Positions 1 to 8,738 of a stretch of 64,000 bases of DNA are shown piece after piece. Every line of letters starts with the position of its first letter. Position 1 is the stretch's first letter. The notes below the pieces were generated by a model. That model worked only from the letters and a program-made list of their open reading frames with translations, was not told where the DNA came from and did no database searches. This DNA is from an uncultured Clostridia bacterium (GTDB taxonomy: Bacteria; Bacillota; Clostridia; Christensenellales; UBA1242), in assembly GCA_934757865.1 (NCBI GenBank), contig CAKVLS010000002.1, positions 124,001 through 188,000 on the forward strand, given 5' to 3'. The position numbers and the translations under genes are program-made.

Positions 1-1951
1 TTTGAGTCAAGATCTCAAGTACTTCGTATGCACTATTGCTGTCGCCAGTAGTAGCCAAAGCCTCGGCTATGTTAACAAGGTTGCCAGATGTGAACAAGTC
101 TCTTGATCTATTAAATCTTGCTTTTGCAGTATTTGCTACTATTTTGTTTAGGTCACGAGTTGAACCTTTGGCATTGAAACCTATTGCATAAGGGAACAAG
201 TGTGGAATATATGGAGTCTTGTTGTTAGTAATGAATACTGATGACAAGTACTCTTTTATAAGTCCTTCTTCGTCAATAGATATGTCAGGAATCTTAGCAA
301 GTAAGTCTGACCATCTAGTTATATCCTCTTCTTCCATGCCAAGAGTTTTGCCTATCTCGGTTAAAATACCAAAAATCTCTTTTGCACATACAAAATCAAC
401 TGTACAGTTAGAAGCTATGCATAGTGGCTCTTTGTTCTTGCCGGCATAGTTAAGAGGTGTATTGTATGGAGAATATCCAATAGGAGATTCTAAAGTCTTG
501 GTAGTCTTATTAACTTTTAGCAAATCTTCATAAAACTCAGCTGTTTGAGTGATAAATTCCAAACCATACTCACGCATAAACTCTATATCGTCTGTATGGA
601 TATAGTATTGATAGAACATTTCGCTAGCAAAAGCTGCCACATTAAAGTTAAGTATAACGCCCGGCTCAATAGAACCAAGAAGTCCAGAACCTGGAGCTTC
701 TAGCGCTGGAACATAAACGCCTTTGCAGTTGTATAGACGAGTTGCATTCTTTTTGTAGTCGTCCATATTGTTGTAGTATCTCATAAGCAAAGGTTTAACT
801 AAGCTAGACATACCACCATTAAATGCGAAGTCATATAGTCTTTGAGTTTGGAAGAAATTGTTACGAGTGCTCTCATATGCCTTATAATCTCCGTTAAAGT
901 TGCCATATGGGTTAGCTGGGCTGCCGTCTTCTCTGCATGAGCAAATGAACAAATACTTACCATAAGCAAACAATCTCTCAAGAAGTGCTGTAGGAAGCTC
1001 GCCATTAACTGTCTTGTCAATTAAGTCGTCTACAAAAGACTCTTGCTTTGCGTTAAGATTTAGGCTGCTTAGGTTCATAAGTTTAGAGTGAACAGCTGTA
1101 TGCTCTTTCAAAAGCTTTTCGTAAGTAAGTTTTACTTGGCTAAGCTCTTTTTTGATATTCTCTTCTTCTTTTTCTTTTTGGCTATCTACATAAACTTTTG
1201 CAAATAGTGTTACTTTATCAGCGCCAACGACTTTGATACCGTCTTCGTCACAAGTTACTGCACCGCCTGTTGTTAGTACTCTCGCAACAGCACCATAGTC
1301 TGTACCGTTCTCGCTACGAACAGAATATGACATATAACCCTTAGCTGCGCTAAAATCATAATCTTCCGATACTTGTGTAAAACCATTAGGTCCACGATTG
1401 TCAAACTTGTTATGAATAGTAAATTTTAACTTGCAATCGATAGTCTTGCTACCGCTCTTGGTAATCTGGTAACAAATCATATCATTTACTCTAGATACGA
1501 ACAAGTTTCTCTCAAATCTTGTGTTTTTGTCCTTATAAGAAACTGTAACCTCGCCGTTGTCCATGTTGACTGCTCTATAGTAGTCTTTTACCATTTTTTC
1601 TATAGGCATCTCAACTCTTAGGTCGCATAGTGGCAAAGGATATGATAGTTGTGGTCTATAAGACTTAACCATTAGAGCCTTTGGCAAAACTTTTTCGGCA
1701 TCAGCATAGTTTCCGTTATTGATGGCTGTTTTTACAGATTTGATTTTGTCTGATATATCTGGCAAAACACCAGTATGACCTTGCCACCACAAATCATGGT
1801 GATTGATCAAAATACTATCAAATCCTGCTCCACCTAGAACACTTGCGCCAATAAGACCGTTACCGGTAGGAAGCGCTTCCTTCCACATAGACCCCCAAAG
1901 ACTTGCTGGGCGTCTAAATTTCAAAGTGTTATTTTTCTTAAAAACTGCCAT
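1..1951 (-). CDS. GH95-like glycoside hydrolase (5' part, runs off window)
   Basis: This is the N-terminal ~650 residues of a large glycosidase; the 3' end lies beyond the left edge. The ATG at 1951 follows a GAGG ribosome site 8 nt upstream. The N-terminus carries the family-type stretch ALPTGNGLIGASVLGG (about residues 26-41), followed by DLWWQGHTG, which match the N-terminal beta domain of GH95-like enzymes (alpha-fucosidase/galactosidase group). Later sequence (around residue 470-540) looks like the start of an (alpha/alpha)6 barrel, with LNFNVAAFASEMFYQYY and TDDIEFMREYGLEFI. No signal peptide is seen, so it probably acts in the cytosol on imported oligosaccharides. The exact substrate cannot be read from sequence. 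A GH65-like assignment is the main alternative. Confidence 0.7.
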   Translation of the reverse strand, partial: MAVFKKNNTLKFRRPASLWGSMWKEALPTGNGLIGASVLGGAGFDSILINHHDLWWQGHTGVLPDISDKIKSVKTAINNGNYADAEKVLPKALMVKSYRPQLSYPLPLCDLRVEMPIEKMVKDYYRAVNMDNGEVTVSYKDKNTRFERNLFVSRVNDMICYQITKSGSKTIDCKLKFTIHNKFDNRGPNGFTQVSEDYDFSAAKGYMSYSVRSENGTDYGAVARVLTTGGAVTCDEDGIKVVGADKVTLFAKVYVDSQKEKEEENIKKELSQVKLTYEKLLKEHTAVHSKLMNLSSLNLNAKQESFVDDLIDKTVNGELPTALLERLFAYGKYLFICSCREDGSPANPYGNFNGDYKAYESTRNNFFQTQRLYDFAFNGGMSSLVKPLLMRYYNNMDDYKKNATRLYNCKGVYVPALEAPGSGLLGSIEPGVILNFNVAAFASEMFYQYYIHTDDIEFMREYGLEFITQTAEFYEDLLKVNKTTKTLESPIGYSPYNTPLNYAGKNKEPLCIASNCTVDFVCAKEIFGILTEIGKTLGMEEEDITRWSDLLAKIPDISIDEEGLIKEYLSSVFITNNKTPYIPHLFPYAIGFNAKGSTRDLNKIVANTAKARFNRSRDLFTSGNLVNIAEALATTGDSNSAYEVLEILTQ

Positions 1952-2153
1952 GTTTTATTACCTCAATATATTTCATTATACATATATAATTATATTTTGT
2001 AAAATATTTATCTAACTTATTTGCCCTATTTTAGAAAAAATATTTTTGAAAGCTAAGTCTCTTGCTCTCTTGTTTTTCAAAAAAGTTGTCACTATGAGAC
2101 AAAAAAGGTACAAAGTATGGTTTATAATATATTTATAAAATGAGGGGGAAAAT

Positions 2154-2459
2154 ATGAAAAATTATTTAATCATCTCGCTACTCGTGGACCTACTAAAATG
2201 CGACACCGAAAAGGCAAGTACACTTGCGGAGAAAAACGAAGTCAGCGTGAGAACAATATATAGATATCTTGACTACTTAGAGTGCGCCGGCATACCTACT
2301 ATAACTGTCATGGGTAAAAACGGCGGTATTGGTATTGATAAGAGTTTCAAACTCGACACATTAGTACTCACAAAAGACGAAAAGGGTTATCTCAAAAATT
2401 TAATTAACGATAACCCTTCTGGTTGTAGCGAAATGCTAGTTAAAAAATTAAATTTATAA
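2154..2459 (+). CDS. Small HTH_11-type transcriptional regulator
   Basis: This 101-residue protein has an N-terminal winged helix-turn-helix (about residues 5-60: STLAEKNEVSVRTIYRYLDYLE, then the wing MGKNGGIGIDKSF), as in DeoR/YafY-type regulators. The ligand-sensing WYL domain those proteins usually carry is absent; the protein stops about 35 residues after the wing. It has a strong GGGGGAAAAT site before ATG 2154 and a TATAAT box at 2123-2128. It is divergent from the glycosidase gene, so it could be its regulator, but that is inference. Its last 6 bp overlap the convergent end of ddl. It may be a naturally short form or a truncated remnant of a longer regulator. Confidence 0.7.
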   Translation: MKNYLIISLLVDLLKCDTEKASTLAEKNEVSVRTIYRYLDYLECAGIPTITVMGKNGGIGIDKSFKLDTLVLTKDEKGYLKNLINDNPSGCSEMLVKKLNL

Positions 2460-3602
2460 TCTCAACTTGCTGCCTTTTGCCCCCGAAAAGCCGTCAAACA
2501 CAGATGAGTCAAAAGTTTTTCTTAAATGGCTACTCTTTTCATTTTGCATAATGGCGTCATCTATCATAGCGCTAAGTAGCTCGGCAAAAGTCATCTGCTC
2601 CTCCCATAGATAAAATGATAGCGACCCAGGTATTGTATTTACTTCACCGGCATAGACTTTTTGTGTCTTACCGTCTACTAAGTAGTCTATACGGACAACA
2701 CCTTTTTTGATAAAATTATCATATATTTTTGTCGCACTTTGCTTGATATAATTTTCCATCTCGGGAGTTAATTTTGCGGGCAATTCTCTACCCATACCGT
2801 CTAGCCCTCTTTTTCCACCTGCTAAATACTTATCCCCAAAACTTAGTATTTTATTTTTGTTAGCGGGACGCTCAATGAGTGAGGTTATAGTTTTCCCATT
2901 TTTTCTAGTGACGGCGATATTAAGTTCATATAAATTATTGACTGTTTCTTCTACTAAAACTTCATCATCATAACAAAAAGCATCTTCTATACACTCTCTC
3001 AATTTAGTAGTAGTTTTTGCCTTACTGATACCTATACTGCTACCTTGACTATTAGGTTTAACGAAATATGGAGGCGTAATATTTTGTTTAACTTTTTCTA
3101 TTACCTTGACCTTTTCGTCAAGGTATTTTTGTTTGTCAATTTTTATGCATTTTACGCTCTCAACACCTAGTTTACCAAAAGCTATTTTTGATAGATATTT
3201 ATCCATAAAAATACCGCTAAAAGTATGCTCCGGAGCGGTGTGAGGGAGATTCATACTCTCAATAAAGCCCTGTATAGCCCCATTTTCGCCCGTACCACCA
3301 TGCAGGCAAAATAGCACACAATCAATAGTAGCTAGTTTTTTAAGCTTATTTTTTAGGACATGGTACAAAGTTTTGTCCCGAAGAAACACTTCACCTTTTT
3401 GCTTTTTGGTGGCAAAATATTTTTGAATATTTTTGATGTTTTGGAAGTCATTAGAAAAATGCCACTTACCTAGTTTATCAATGACAACTGGGTAAATGGC
3501 ATATTTATTTTTATCAATATTATTTATCGCTTGTACTCCGGTGATAAGTGATATATCGTGCTCGGTACTCACTCCACCCATAAGTATCAAAATGTTTTGC
3601 AT
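2454..3602 (-). CDS. ddl: D-alanine--D-alanine ligase
   Basis: Ddl joins two D-alanines with ATP for the peptidoglycan pentapeptide. The protein is 382 residues from the ATG at 3602, which has AAAGGAG 6-7 nt upstream; an in-frame start farther up at 3650 lacks this. ATP-grasp features are clear: GGVSTEHDISL near the N-terminus, LHGGTGENGAIQG, the phosphate-loop region KPNSQGSSIGI, VRIDYLVD, and the metal-binding GEVNTIPGS near the C-terminus. It sits directly downstream of murF, the ligase that uses its product, and is probably co-transcribed with it. The ribosome binding site lies inside an 11-bp inverted repeat (see separate entry). The C-terminal ~30 residues are basic and not obviously part of the fold. 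Confidence 0.93.
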   Translation of the reverse strand: MQNILILMGGVSTEHDISLITGVQAINNIDKNKYAIYPVVIDKLGKWHFSNDFQNIKNIQKYFATKKQKGEVFLRDKTLYHVLKNKLKKLATIDCVLFCLHGGTGENGAIQGFIESMNLPHTAPEHTFSGIFMDKYLSKIAFGKLGVESVKCIKIDKQKYLDEKVKVIEKVKQNITPPYFVKPNSQGSSIGISKAKTTTKLRECIEDAFCYDDEVLVEETVNNLYELNIAVTRKNGKTITSLIERPANKNKILSFGDKYLAGGKRGLDGMGRELPAKLTPEMENYIKQSATKIYDNFIKKGVVRIDYLVDGKTQKVYAGEVNTIPGSLSFYLWEEQMTFAELLSAMIDDAIMQNEKSSHLRKTFDSSVFDGFSGAKGSKLRL

Positions 3603-3609
3603 ATTTTCT

Positions 3610-3647
3610 CCTTTACAAAAATTATTATTTTTTATCTTTTGTAAAGG
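3610..3647 (-). promoter_or_regulatory. Inverted repeat containing the ddl ribosome binding site
   Basis: Perfect 11-bp arms CCTTTACAAAA (3610-3620) and TTTTGTAAAGG (3637-3647) enclose a 16-nt AT-rich loop between the murF stop and the ddl start. On the mRNA the downstream arm contains the AAAGG of the ddl Shine-Dalgarno, so pairing would mask it. No U-run follows the ddl-proximal arm, so it does not look like a terminator. Confidence 0.6.
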
Positions 3648-3655
3648 CAAATATA

Positions 3656-5299
3656 TTAAATGTAATTGTCTGGCAAATCGTTCTCAAATAGTACTGTATC
3701 GTTTGCTTTGACTATTTCTTGCAATTTTGATTTTGCCTCTTTTAGAGTATCAACGGAGTAAACTTTGGTCATATCAAACTTAGCACTTTCAAGACCGGCT
3801 TTGATTGACTCCAAGTTAACTCTATTAACTATTATGCATATATCTGCAACTTTTGCTATCTTTTCGCCAAATTTGAAGTTCTCTTCTTTTTCTATCTTGC
3901 CTAGTTCTACAAGTCCAGGAGTTACTACTATTCTATTACTTTCAAACTTAGATAGTACTTCAAGCGCTGCCTCAACACCTTCTACACTTGCATTATACGA
4001 GTCGTCTAGTATAGTGATGCCGTTTTGATTTTCTTTTAGTTCTAGTCTGTGAGGTACTGGTTTTAGGTCCTTGATAGCTGATTTTATTTCCTCTACGCTA
4101 AGACCTAATTCTAGTGCCATATCTACACATAGTAGTAGGTTATTAACATTGTGTTTACCTACAAGGCGAGTAGAAAAATGTTCGTCCTTCCCATCAATAT
4201 TTAGGTTAAAGGTTGTACCCTTTTTACCTACTCTTACTCTTGAGACTTTGATTCTGCTCTCTTTTACATTGCCAACTACATCTTTTCTAACAGGGCACTT
4301 TTGGTACAATCTATATGCACCTTCGTTCTCGCCAAAGAATACTGCATAGCCGTCTTCTGGAAGTCCCTCTATTAGTTCGTATTTTGTTTTTTCTATGTTT
4401 TCTATGCTACCAAACGATAACATATGTTGACTGCCAATATTGGTAATAATTGCGTATTTTGGATTAGTAAACTCTACTAAGTCTTTGATATCGCCGACAT
4501 TTCTTGCACCCATCTCAATGATAAGCACTTGATTTTCTGGTTTTAGGTAGTCGTTAACTACTTTTGAAACACCAATCAAAGTATTAAAACTATGAGGGGT
4601 CATACATACATTGTACTTTTTTGAAAGTATCGAATTAAGCATATACTTAGTACTTGTTTTGCCATAACTACCAGTGATACCTATTTTGATTAGGTCAGGA
4701 CGCTTTTTTAGTCTAAGTTTAGCCTCAAACAAATATCTACCAGTAATTGCATTTTCAAGTGGTACAAGTATAAGGTGTACAATAGGTACAAGTATTGGAA
4801 GAAGTAACGGAGTTAGTGTCAAAAAACTAAATGCATAAGGTGTGTATGGCATAGGTATGATATAGTAGAAAAATGCAATTATAAAAAATGTTAAAGCTGC
4901 AACCACAAAACCAAAGAACACATTAAGTCTAGACATACGAGCGGTATTTTTTAGGGGCACTTTTTTGGGTGCTGAATAAAGGTTGATAATAAATACAATA
5001 GTAAGGAAAAAGTAAAATATTAACCCAAGGTATGTAAACAAGAAGTTACTATTAAACTTTTGGAACAATACATTGACTACGCACGATGCCGTCGCACTCA
5101 AAAACGAAAGCATTGTTATACGGAAAATATATTTTGCCTTAGTATCTCTTAGCCACAAAAAGTAGCCTTTTACTTTGTATCCAGTAAGCTGGATTATTTG
5201 GAAAAATTTGTACGCAGCAAAGCATAGGGCTACGCCATTAAGTATAGACAGCCCCAAAGCTATGTACATATTGATATTACTTGCTACAAAAAATTTCAT
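3656..5299 (-). CDS. murF: MurF-type Mur ligase with N-terminal membrane region
   Basis: This is probably UDP-MurNAc-tripeptide:D-Ala-D-Ala ligase, the last cytosolic step before lipid I. It has 547 residues. The first ~180 form several hydrophobic membrane spans (for example LSILNGVALCFAAYKFF and FFGFVVAALTFFIIAFF), an unusual addition because most MurF proteins are soluble. The Mur ligase core follows: GITGSYGKTSTK P-loop (about residue 205), IEMGARNVGDI, TNIGSQHM, and the C-terminal ligase domain with ILDDSYNAS. The start at 5299 has AGGAAGGA upstream and overlaps the stop of the upstream hydrolase by 4 nt. Position next to ddl supports MurF; a MurT-like or other membrane-anchored Mur ligase is a weaker alternative. 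Confidence 0.82.
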   Translation of the reverse strand: MKFFVASNINMYIALGLSILNGVALCFAAYKFFQIIQLTGYKVKGYFLWLRDTKAKYIFRITMLSFLSATASCVVNVLFQKFNSNFLFTYLGLIFYFFLTIVFIINLYSAPKKVPLKNTARMSRLNVFFGFVVAALTFFIIAFFYYIIPMPYTPYAFSFLTLTPLLLPILVPIVHLILVPLENAITGRYLFEAKLRLKKRPDLIKIGITGSYGKTSTKYMLNSILSKKYNVCMTPHSFNTLIGVSKVVNDYLKPENQVLIIEMGARNVGDIKDLVEFTNPKYAIITNIGSQHMLSFGSIENIEKTKYELIEGLPEDGYAVFFGENEGAYRLYQKCPVRKDVVGNVKESRIKVSRVRVGKKGTTFNLNIDGKDEHFSTRLVGKHNVNNLLLCVDMALELGLSVEEIKSAIKDLKPVPHRLELKENQNGITILDDSYNASVEGVEAALEVLSKFESNRIVVTPGLVELGKIEKEENFKFGEKIAKVADICIIVNRVNLESIKAGLESAKFDMTKVYSVDTLKEAKSKLQEIVKANDTVLFENDLPDNYI

Positions 5300-6024
5300 A
5301 TTTCCTTCCTTAAAAAGTTATTGATTATTTGCCCAAAGGCAAAGCTATTCTCTAGGTAGCAAAAGTGCCCACTAGGATAAACTATAAGTTCACTATTTTT
5401 TATATGCCGTTTTAGAGTTTTTGCCATATATAGAGGCGTTTCTTTATCAAAGCGTCCCCATACAAGCAGTGTATCACACTTTATGTTTTTTAGCATATCA
5501 TTTTGGTAATAGTTAACGATTTTGACAAAAGTTTTTTTCATTATTGGGCTCAAATTTTTATAATCTTTACTACCAAAACTATCTAGAGCACTTTTGTCCA
5601 AAGTCCCTTTTTGCACTTTTTCCTTAATATGCTTATACCGTATCTGGCATAAATATTTTTTTACACAAAATTTTGGTTTGAGTCCTGCGCTAGAAGTCAA
5701 AAGCATTTTGTTTACAACATTATACTTGCTAGCTAGTTCAATAGCTACCCTACCGCCAAAAGAATGTGCAACTATATTTACTTTTTCTACTTTTTCAGTT
5801 TTTAGCACAAGAAGAACTATATTTACATAGTCGTCAAGCGAGTACTCAATTTTTGGCTCTTGACTTTTGCCAAAGGGCGGGAAATCAATAAGTATATCTC
5901 CATCTCTGCTCAAAAACTCAAAACTTTTTGTGCTGCCGCCCCAGCCATGAAGAAACAAAATTGGCATAGGGCTTTTGCCTTTTCTTTTGTAATATACTTT
6001 AGAATCTTTATATATTACAAACAA
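5296..6024 (-). CDS. Alpha/beta hydrolase
   Basis: This 242-residue single-domain hydrolase of the alpha/beta fold has the oxyanion region LFLHGWGGS (about 23-31), nucleophile elbow AHSFGGR (Ser near residue 88), acid candidate in LVWGRFDKETP, and the histidine in PSGHFCYLE near the C-terminus. There is no signal peptide, so it is cytosolic. The start is a TTG at 6024 with AGGAGAG just upstream. It is translationally coupled to murF (4-nt overlap). The substrate cannot be predicted; esters or lactones are typical. The murein context may be incidental. Confidence 0.85.
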   Translation of the reverse strand: MFVIYKDSKVYYKRKGKSPMPILFLHGWGGSTKSFEFLSRDGDILIDFPPFGKSQEPKIEYSLDDYVNIVLLVLKTEKVEKVNIVAHSFGGRVAIELASKYNVVNKMLLTSSAGLKPKFCVKKYLCQIRYKHIKEKVQKGTLDKSALDSFGSKDYKNLSPIMKKTFVKIVNYYQNDMLKNIKCDTLLVWGRFDKETPLYMAKTLKRHIKNSELIVYPSGHFCYLENSFAFGQIINNFLRKEI

Positions 6025-6033
6025 ATTTCTCTC

Positions 6034-6471
6034 CTACATATATAGCCACATAATATAAGCTGATGTATTATTCTTATAATATGATTTTCTCACATTAGTT
6101 GTGATAAACCCAAGTTTTTTGTATAGGTTAATAGCTGGCAAATTCTTTTCGCTAACCTCAAGAGAAACTGCGTATATCTCTTTTTTCTTAGCGTCAGCAA
6201 TTAGCCTATTTAGTAGTCTTATAGCTATACCAGTTTTGCGGTACTCAGGGTCAACCGCTACACTTATGATAGAATAATCTGTTCCGGTATTCCAAGCGCC
6301 GGCGTAGCCAACTACTCTCTCCCCATCAAGAGCCACAAAATACACTCTAGACTCGTTTGTAAGTTCGTCCAAAAATATACCCTTTGTCATAGGCTCTTCT
6401 TCAAAGCATTTTAGATGAAGGTGGTACATTTGGTCATAGTGCCTATCATCGCACCTATATATTTCAACCAC
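6034..6471 (-). CDS. rimI: Ribosomal-protein-alanine N-acetyltransferase
   Basis: A GNAT acetyltransferase of 145 residues. The acetyl-CoA site is visible as VAVDPEYRKTGIAIRLL (motif A, about 71-87), followed by LEVSEKNLPAINLYKKLGF, which is characteristic of RimI. It begins one base into the tsaB stop (shared position 6471), and the order tsaE-tsaB-rimI matches the common Firmicutes cluster. RimI acetylates the N-terminal alanine of a ribosomal protein in E. coli; the target here is not known. tsaD, which often follows, is not in this window. Confidence 0.9.
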   Translation of the reverse strand: MVEIYRCDDRHYDQMYHLHLKCFEEEPMTKGIFLDELTNESRVYFVALDGERVVGYAGAWNTGTDYSIISVAVDPEYRKTGIAIRLLNRLIADAKKKEIYAVSLEVSEKNLPAINLYKKLGFITTNVRKSYYKNNTSAYIMWLYM

Positions 6472-7106
6472 TATTTGTTCTCCTTACTTTTTAGTTGCTC
6501 CTCAGCTTGACTCAACCCTATATAACATGGAGATAACTTTTCGCTAAACTCGCCCTTTCTTATCTTGTCCATTACATAGTCATTTAGGTCCTTTTCGTCT
6601 ACGCTAACCATTTCTCCCCCAAGAGTACTAGCTGGAGTTATAATTTTTGCATCTTTAACATATTCGCCAAGATGTTCTAGTTCTACAACGCTATCATCTT
6701 CTAGCCTTTTGCCATTTTCAAATATTGCCAAATATACTTTTTTGATAGTGGTAGGTATAATAGCTGCTACCTTTGATGCATCTTGAGTCTTCTTATAGTA
6801 GCTATTATACAATAGTTCCATTGCGTTAACAGCTATGGCTTTGATTTTTTTATTTACCATCATCATAGCTTTTGCGGTCGAAACAGCAATTCTTATACCT
6901 GTAAAAGACCCCGGTCCAACTACTACGCCTATGTAGTCCAAATTGGCTACATTAAAATTTTTCTTAGTAAGTAGTTCATCAACAGCTGGCATCAAAGTCT
7001 CCAAATGTTTAGGTGTATTGTACTTTTTGCCAATTATTAGCTCATCACTTGCATTAAGTGCTACTAGCATATTGCTGCTAGATGTGTCCATTATTAGTGT
7101 GTTCAT
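6471..7106 (-). CDS. tsaB: tRNA threonylcarbamoyladenosine biosynthesis protein TsaB
   Basis: TsaB is the inactive-kinase-fold partner of TsaD and TsaE in making t6A37 on ANN-decoding tRNAs. The 211-residue protein opens with MNTLIMDTSSSNMLVAL, then GVVVGPGSFTGIRIAVSTAK (about 61-80), both diagnostic for the family, and has the shortened C-terminal half typical of TsaB rather than TsaD. It starts where the PAP2-TsaE gene ends (shared base 7106), so translation of TsaE and TsaB is coupled. Confidence 0.93.
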   Translation of the reverse strand: MNTLIMDTSSSNMLVALNASDELIIGKKYNTPKHLETLMPAVDELLTKKNFNVANLDYIGVVVGPGSFTGIRIAVSTAKAMMMVNKKIKAIAVNAMELLYNSYYKKTQDASKVAAIIPTTIKKVYLAIFENGKRLEDDSVVELEHLGEYVKDAKIITPASTLGGEMVSVDEKDLNDYVMDKIRKGEFSEKLSPCYIGLSQAEEQLKSKENK

Positions 7107-8392
7107 TAGTTTAATCCTTTTATCTCTATCTCACGAGTGTTATCGTCTATTTTTTTAATATCTACAACAATGCAGTCCTTAGGCAAAAGATTTGGAACTT
7201 TTTCTGACCACTCGATAAGTTTGACAGCGCCTTTTTCGTCTATAAGCTCATCAAGTCCGGCAGCCATAGCCTCCTCTTCGTCTTCTAGTCTGTACATATC
7301 AAAATGATACATTGTAAACTTACCAGAGTACTTGTTGACGATAGTAAATGTTGGGCTAGTAACAGGTTCTTTAACCCCTATACCCTCAGCAAAACCTTTT
7401 GCAAAAACAGTCTTACCGCAACCAAGGTCGCCATTAAGAAGAATAACTTCTCCACCTTTCATCTGTTTAGAAACTTTTTTGCCAAGTTTCAAAGTATCAT
7501 TTTCACTTTTCGAAATCATTTTATTTCTTCCTTTTAATTTTGATAAAATGTAAGGAACAAGACAAGTAATCACAAGCCCCATACTCCAATATTTTAGAGT
7601 AATGATATACTTATTAACTGAACCCGTGCATAGCACAAGGACAAAATCAAGTGCAATAATAGGCACGCCAATCAAAAGTTTAATCCATACATTTTTATAT
7701 TTTTTGTAGTCGTATTTTATAAATCTGTCTTCAATATTAACGCCAGCAACAATACTCATAAACAAGCTACCCATAACGCTAATTTTAGACGAATTAAGCA
7801 CAATAAGTAGTACCAAATACACAGGCTCTGCAAGAAGTAGCCATCTATAAAATTTCATGCTCTTAATATTGACAAATCTAAAAAATACATAAGAAATACC
7901 AAATCCAAGCGCCGCTCCTACTAAGACATCTGTTAAATAATGTACGCCAAGGTACATACGAGAAAACATAGTCTGCACGCATAGAAAAATGCCAACTACT
8001 AGTGCAGTTATAAATAACCTATTGTCTTTTGAGCTCTTTCTATACTTATCCGTCTCGTAAATGTTATATCCAGCTATTGTAGCTACTGATGCAGAGTGCC
8101 CAGATGGGAAGGAATAACTTGTAGGATATCCACTATATGGAGGATACTTGCTACTAACTTTTAGTGGGCGTGGGCGTCTAAAAATATTCTTAAATACAAC
8201 ACTATTAACAACAGACACTGCGCAATATGTTACTGCAAAGTTTAGACTATATTTTTTGTCATACAGCCAGTACAAAAGTGCAAATGCAACTACAAAGCCA
8301 AGCATTGCCCCAAAGTCCGTCACAAATGAGAAAAAGCTGTCCCAAAATGGAGTCCTCAAAGCTTGTAAGCCCTCTATAATCTCTAGATCCAT
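7106..8392 (-). CDS. tsaE: PAP2 phosphatase-TsaE fusion protein
   Basis: One continuous reading frame encodes a PAP2 membrane phosphatase followed by TsaE. The N-terminal ~290 residues have six or more membrane spans and the PAP2 signature: KNIFRRPRP, PSGHSAS and SRMYLGVHYLTD, which suggests lipid phosphate (for example undecaprenyl-PP) hydrolysis at the outer face. From residue 292 (ATG 7519) the sequence is a complete 137-residue TsaE ATPase with NGDLGCGKT (P-loop), SPTFTIVNKY and a C-terminal LIEWSE. An internal ribosome site AAAAGGAAG (7535-7527) lies 7 nt before that ATG, so free TsaE may also be made. Start 8392 is chosen over a GTG at 8431 because GGAGAG precedes it. Confidence 0.85.
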   Translation of the reverse strand: MDLEIIEGLQALRTPFWDSFFSFVTDFGAMLGFVVAFALLYWLYDKKYSLNFAVTYCAVSVVNSVVFKNIFRRPRPLKVSSKYPPYSGYPTSYSFPSGHSASVATIAGYNIYETDKYRKSSKDNRLFITALVVGIFLCVQTMFSRMYLGVHYLTDVLVGAALGFGISYVFFRFVNIKSMKFYRWLLLAEPVYLVLLIVLNSSKISVMGSLFMSIVAGVNIEDRFIKYDYKKYKNVWIKLLIGVPIIALDFVLVLCTGSVNKYIITLKYWSMGLVITCLVPYILSKLKGRNKMISKSENDTLKLGKKVSKQMKGGEVILLNGDLGCGKTVFAKGFAEGIGVKEPVTSPTFTIVNKYSGKFTMYHFDMYRLEDEEEAMAAGLDELIDEKGAVKLIEWSEKVPNLLPKDCIVVDIKKIDDNTREIEIKGLN

Positions 8393-8511
8393 AATATTCT
8401 CTCCAAAAATTATTATATCAAATCTGCCCACAAAGTTACAAATAAATTAACTATATTATACAAATATTATTTAATAAACAGCTACCATGTATCAGTTATT
8501 TTTAGTCAATT

Positions 8512-8571
8512 TTTTTAGTTAAGTTATTTTTAATTAAATTGTTTTTAATTGAGTTGTTTTTAATTAAGTTG
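8512..8571. repeat. Four-copy 15-bp tandem repeat
   Basis: Four head-to-tail 15-mers at 8512-8526, 8527-8541, 8542-8556 and 8557-8571, each a variant of TTTTTAATTAAGTTG with 1-3 changes. It lies in the 346-bp gap between the rsfS terminator and the PAP2-TsaE start. It contains no spacers, so it is not CRISPR. Function unknown; bending of DNA or slippage expansion are possibilities. Confidence 0.75.
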
Positions 8572-8599
8572 TTTTTTATCAAAAGTCTAATTTTTTATA

Positions 8600-8628
8600 A
8601 AAAATAAAAAAGCAAACTATAAGTTCGC
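8600..8628 (-). terminator. Rho-independent terminator after rsfS
   Basis: GCAAAC (8612-8617), loop TATAA, GTTCGC (8623-8628). On the minus strand the odd pair becomes G-U and the stem is followed by a U-rich run; on the plus strand it would be an A-C mismatch. It therefore serves the leftward rsfS transcript. Confidence 0.75.
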
Positions 8629-8738
8629 TTTTTTTCTTATTTTTTTGCTTATATATATGTTTTTCACCATTATGTATGGGCTAACTTCAATAGTCTAGCA
8701 TAATTATATATGCTTCGACGACTAACTTTTACTTAGGG

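Noticed and set aside
2057..2100. GTCTC...GAGAC as an operator for the HTH gene
   Set aside because: Only 5 bp match over a 34-bp gap; too weak.
8512..8571. CRISPR array
   Set aside because: Repeats are contiguous 15-mers with no spacers and no cas genes in the window.
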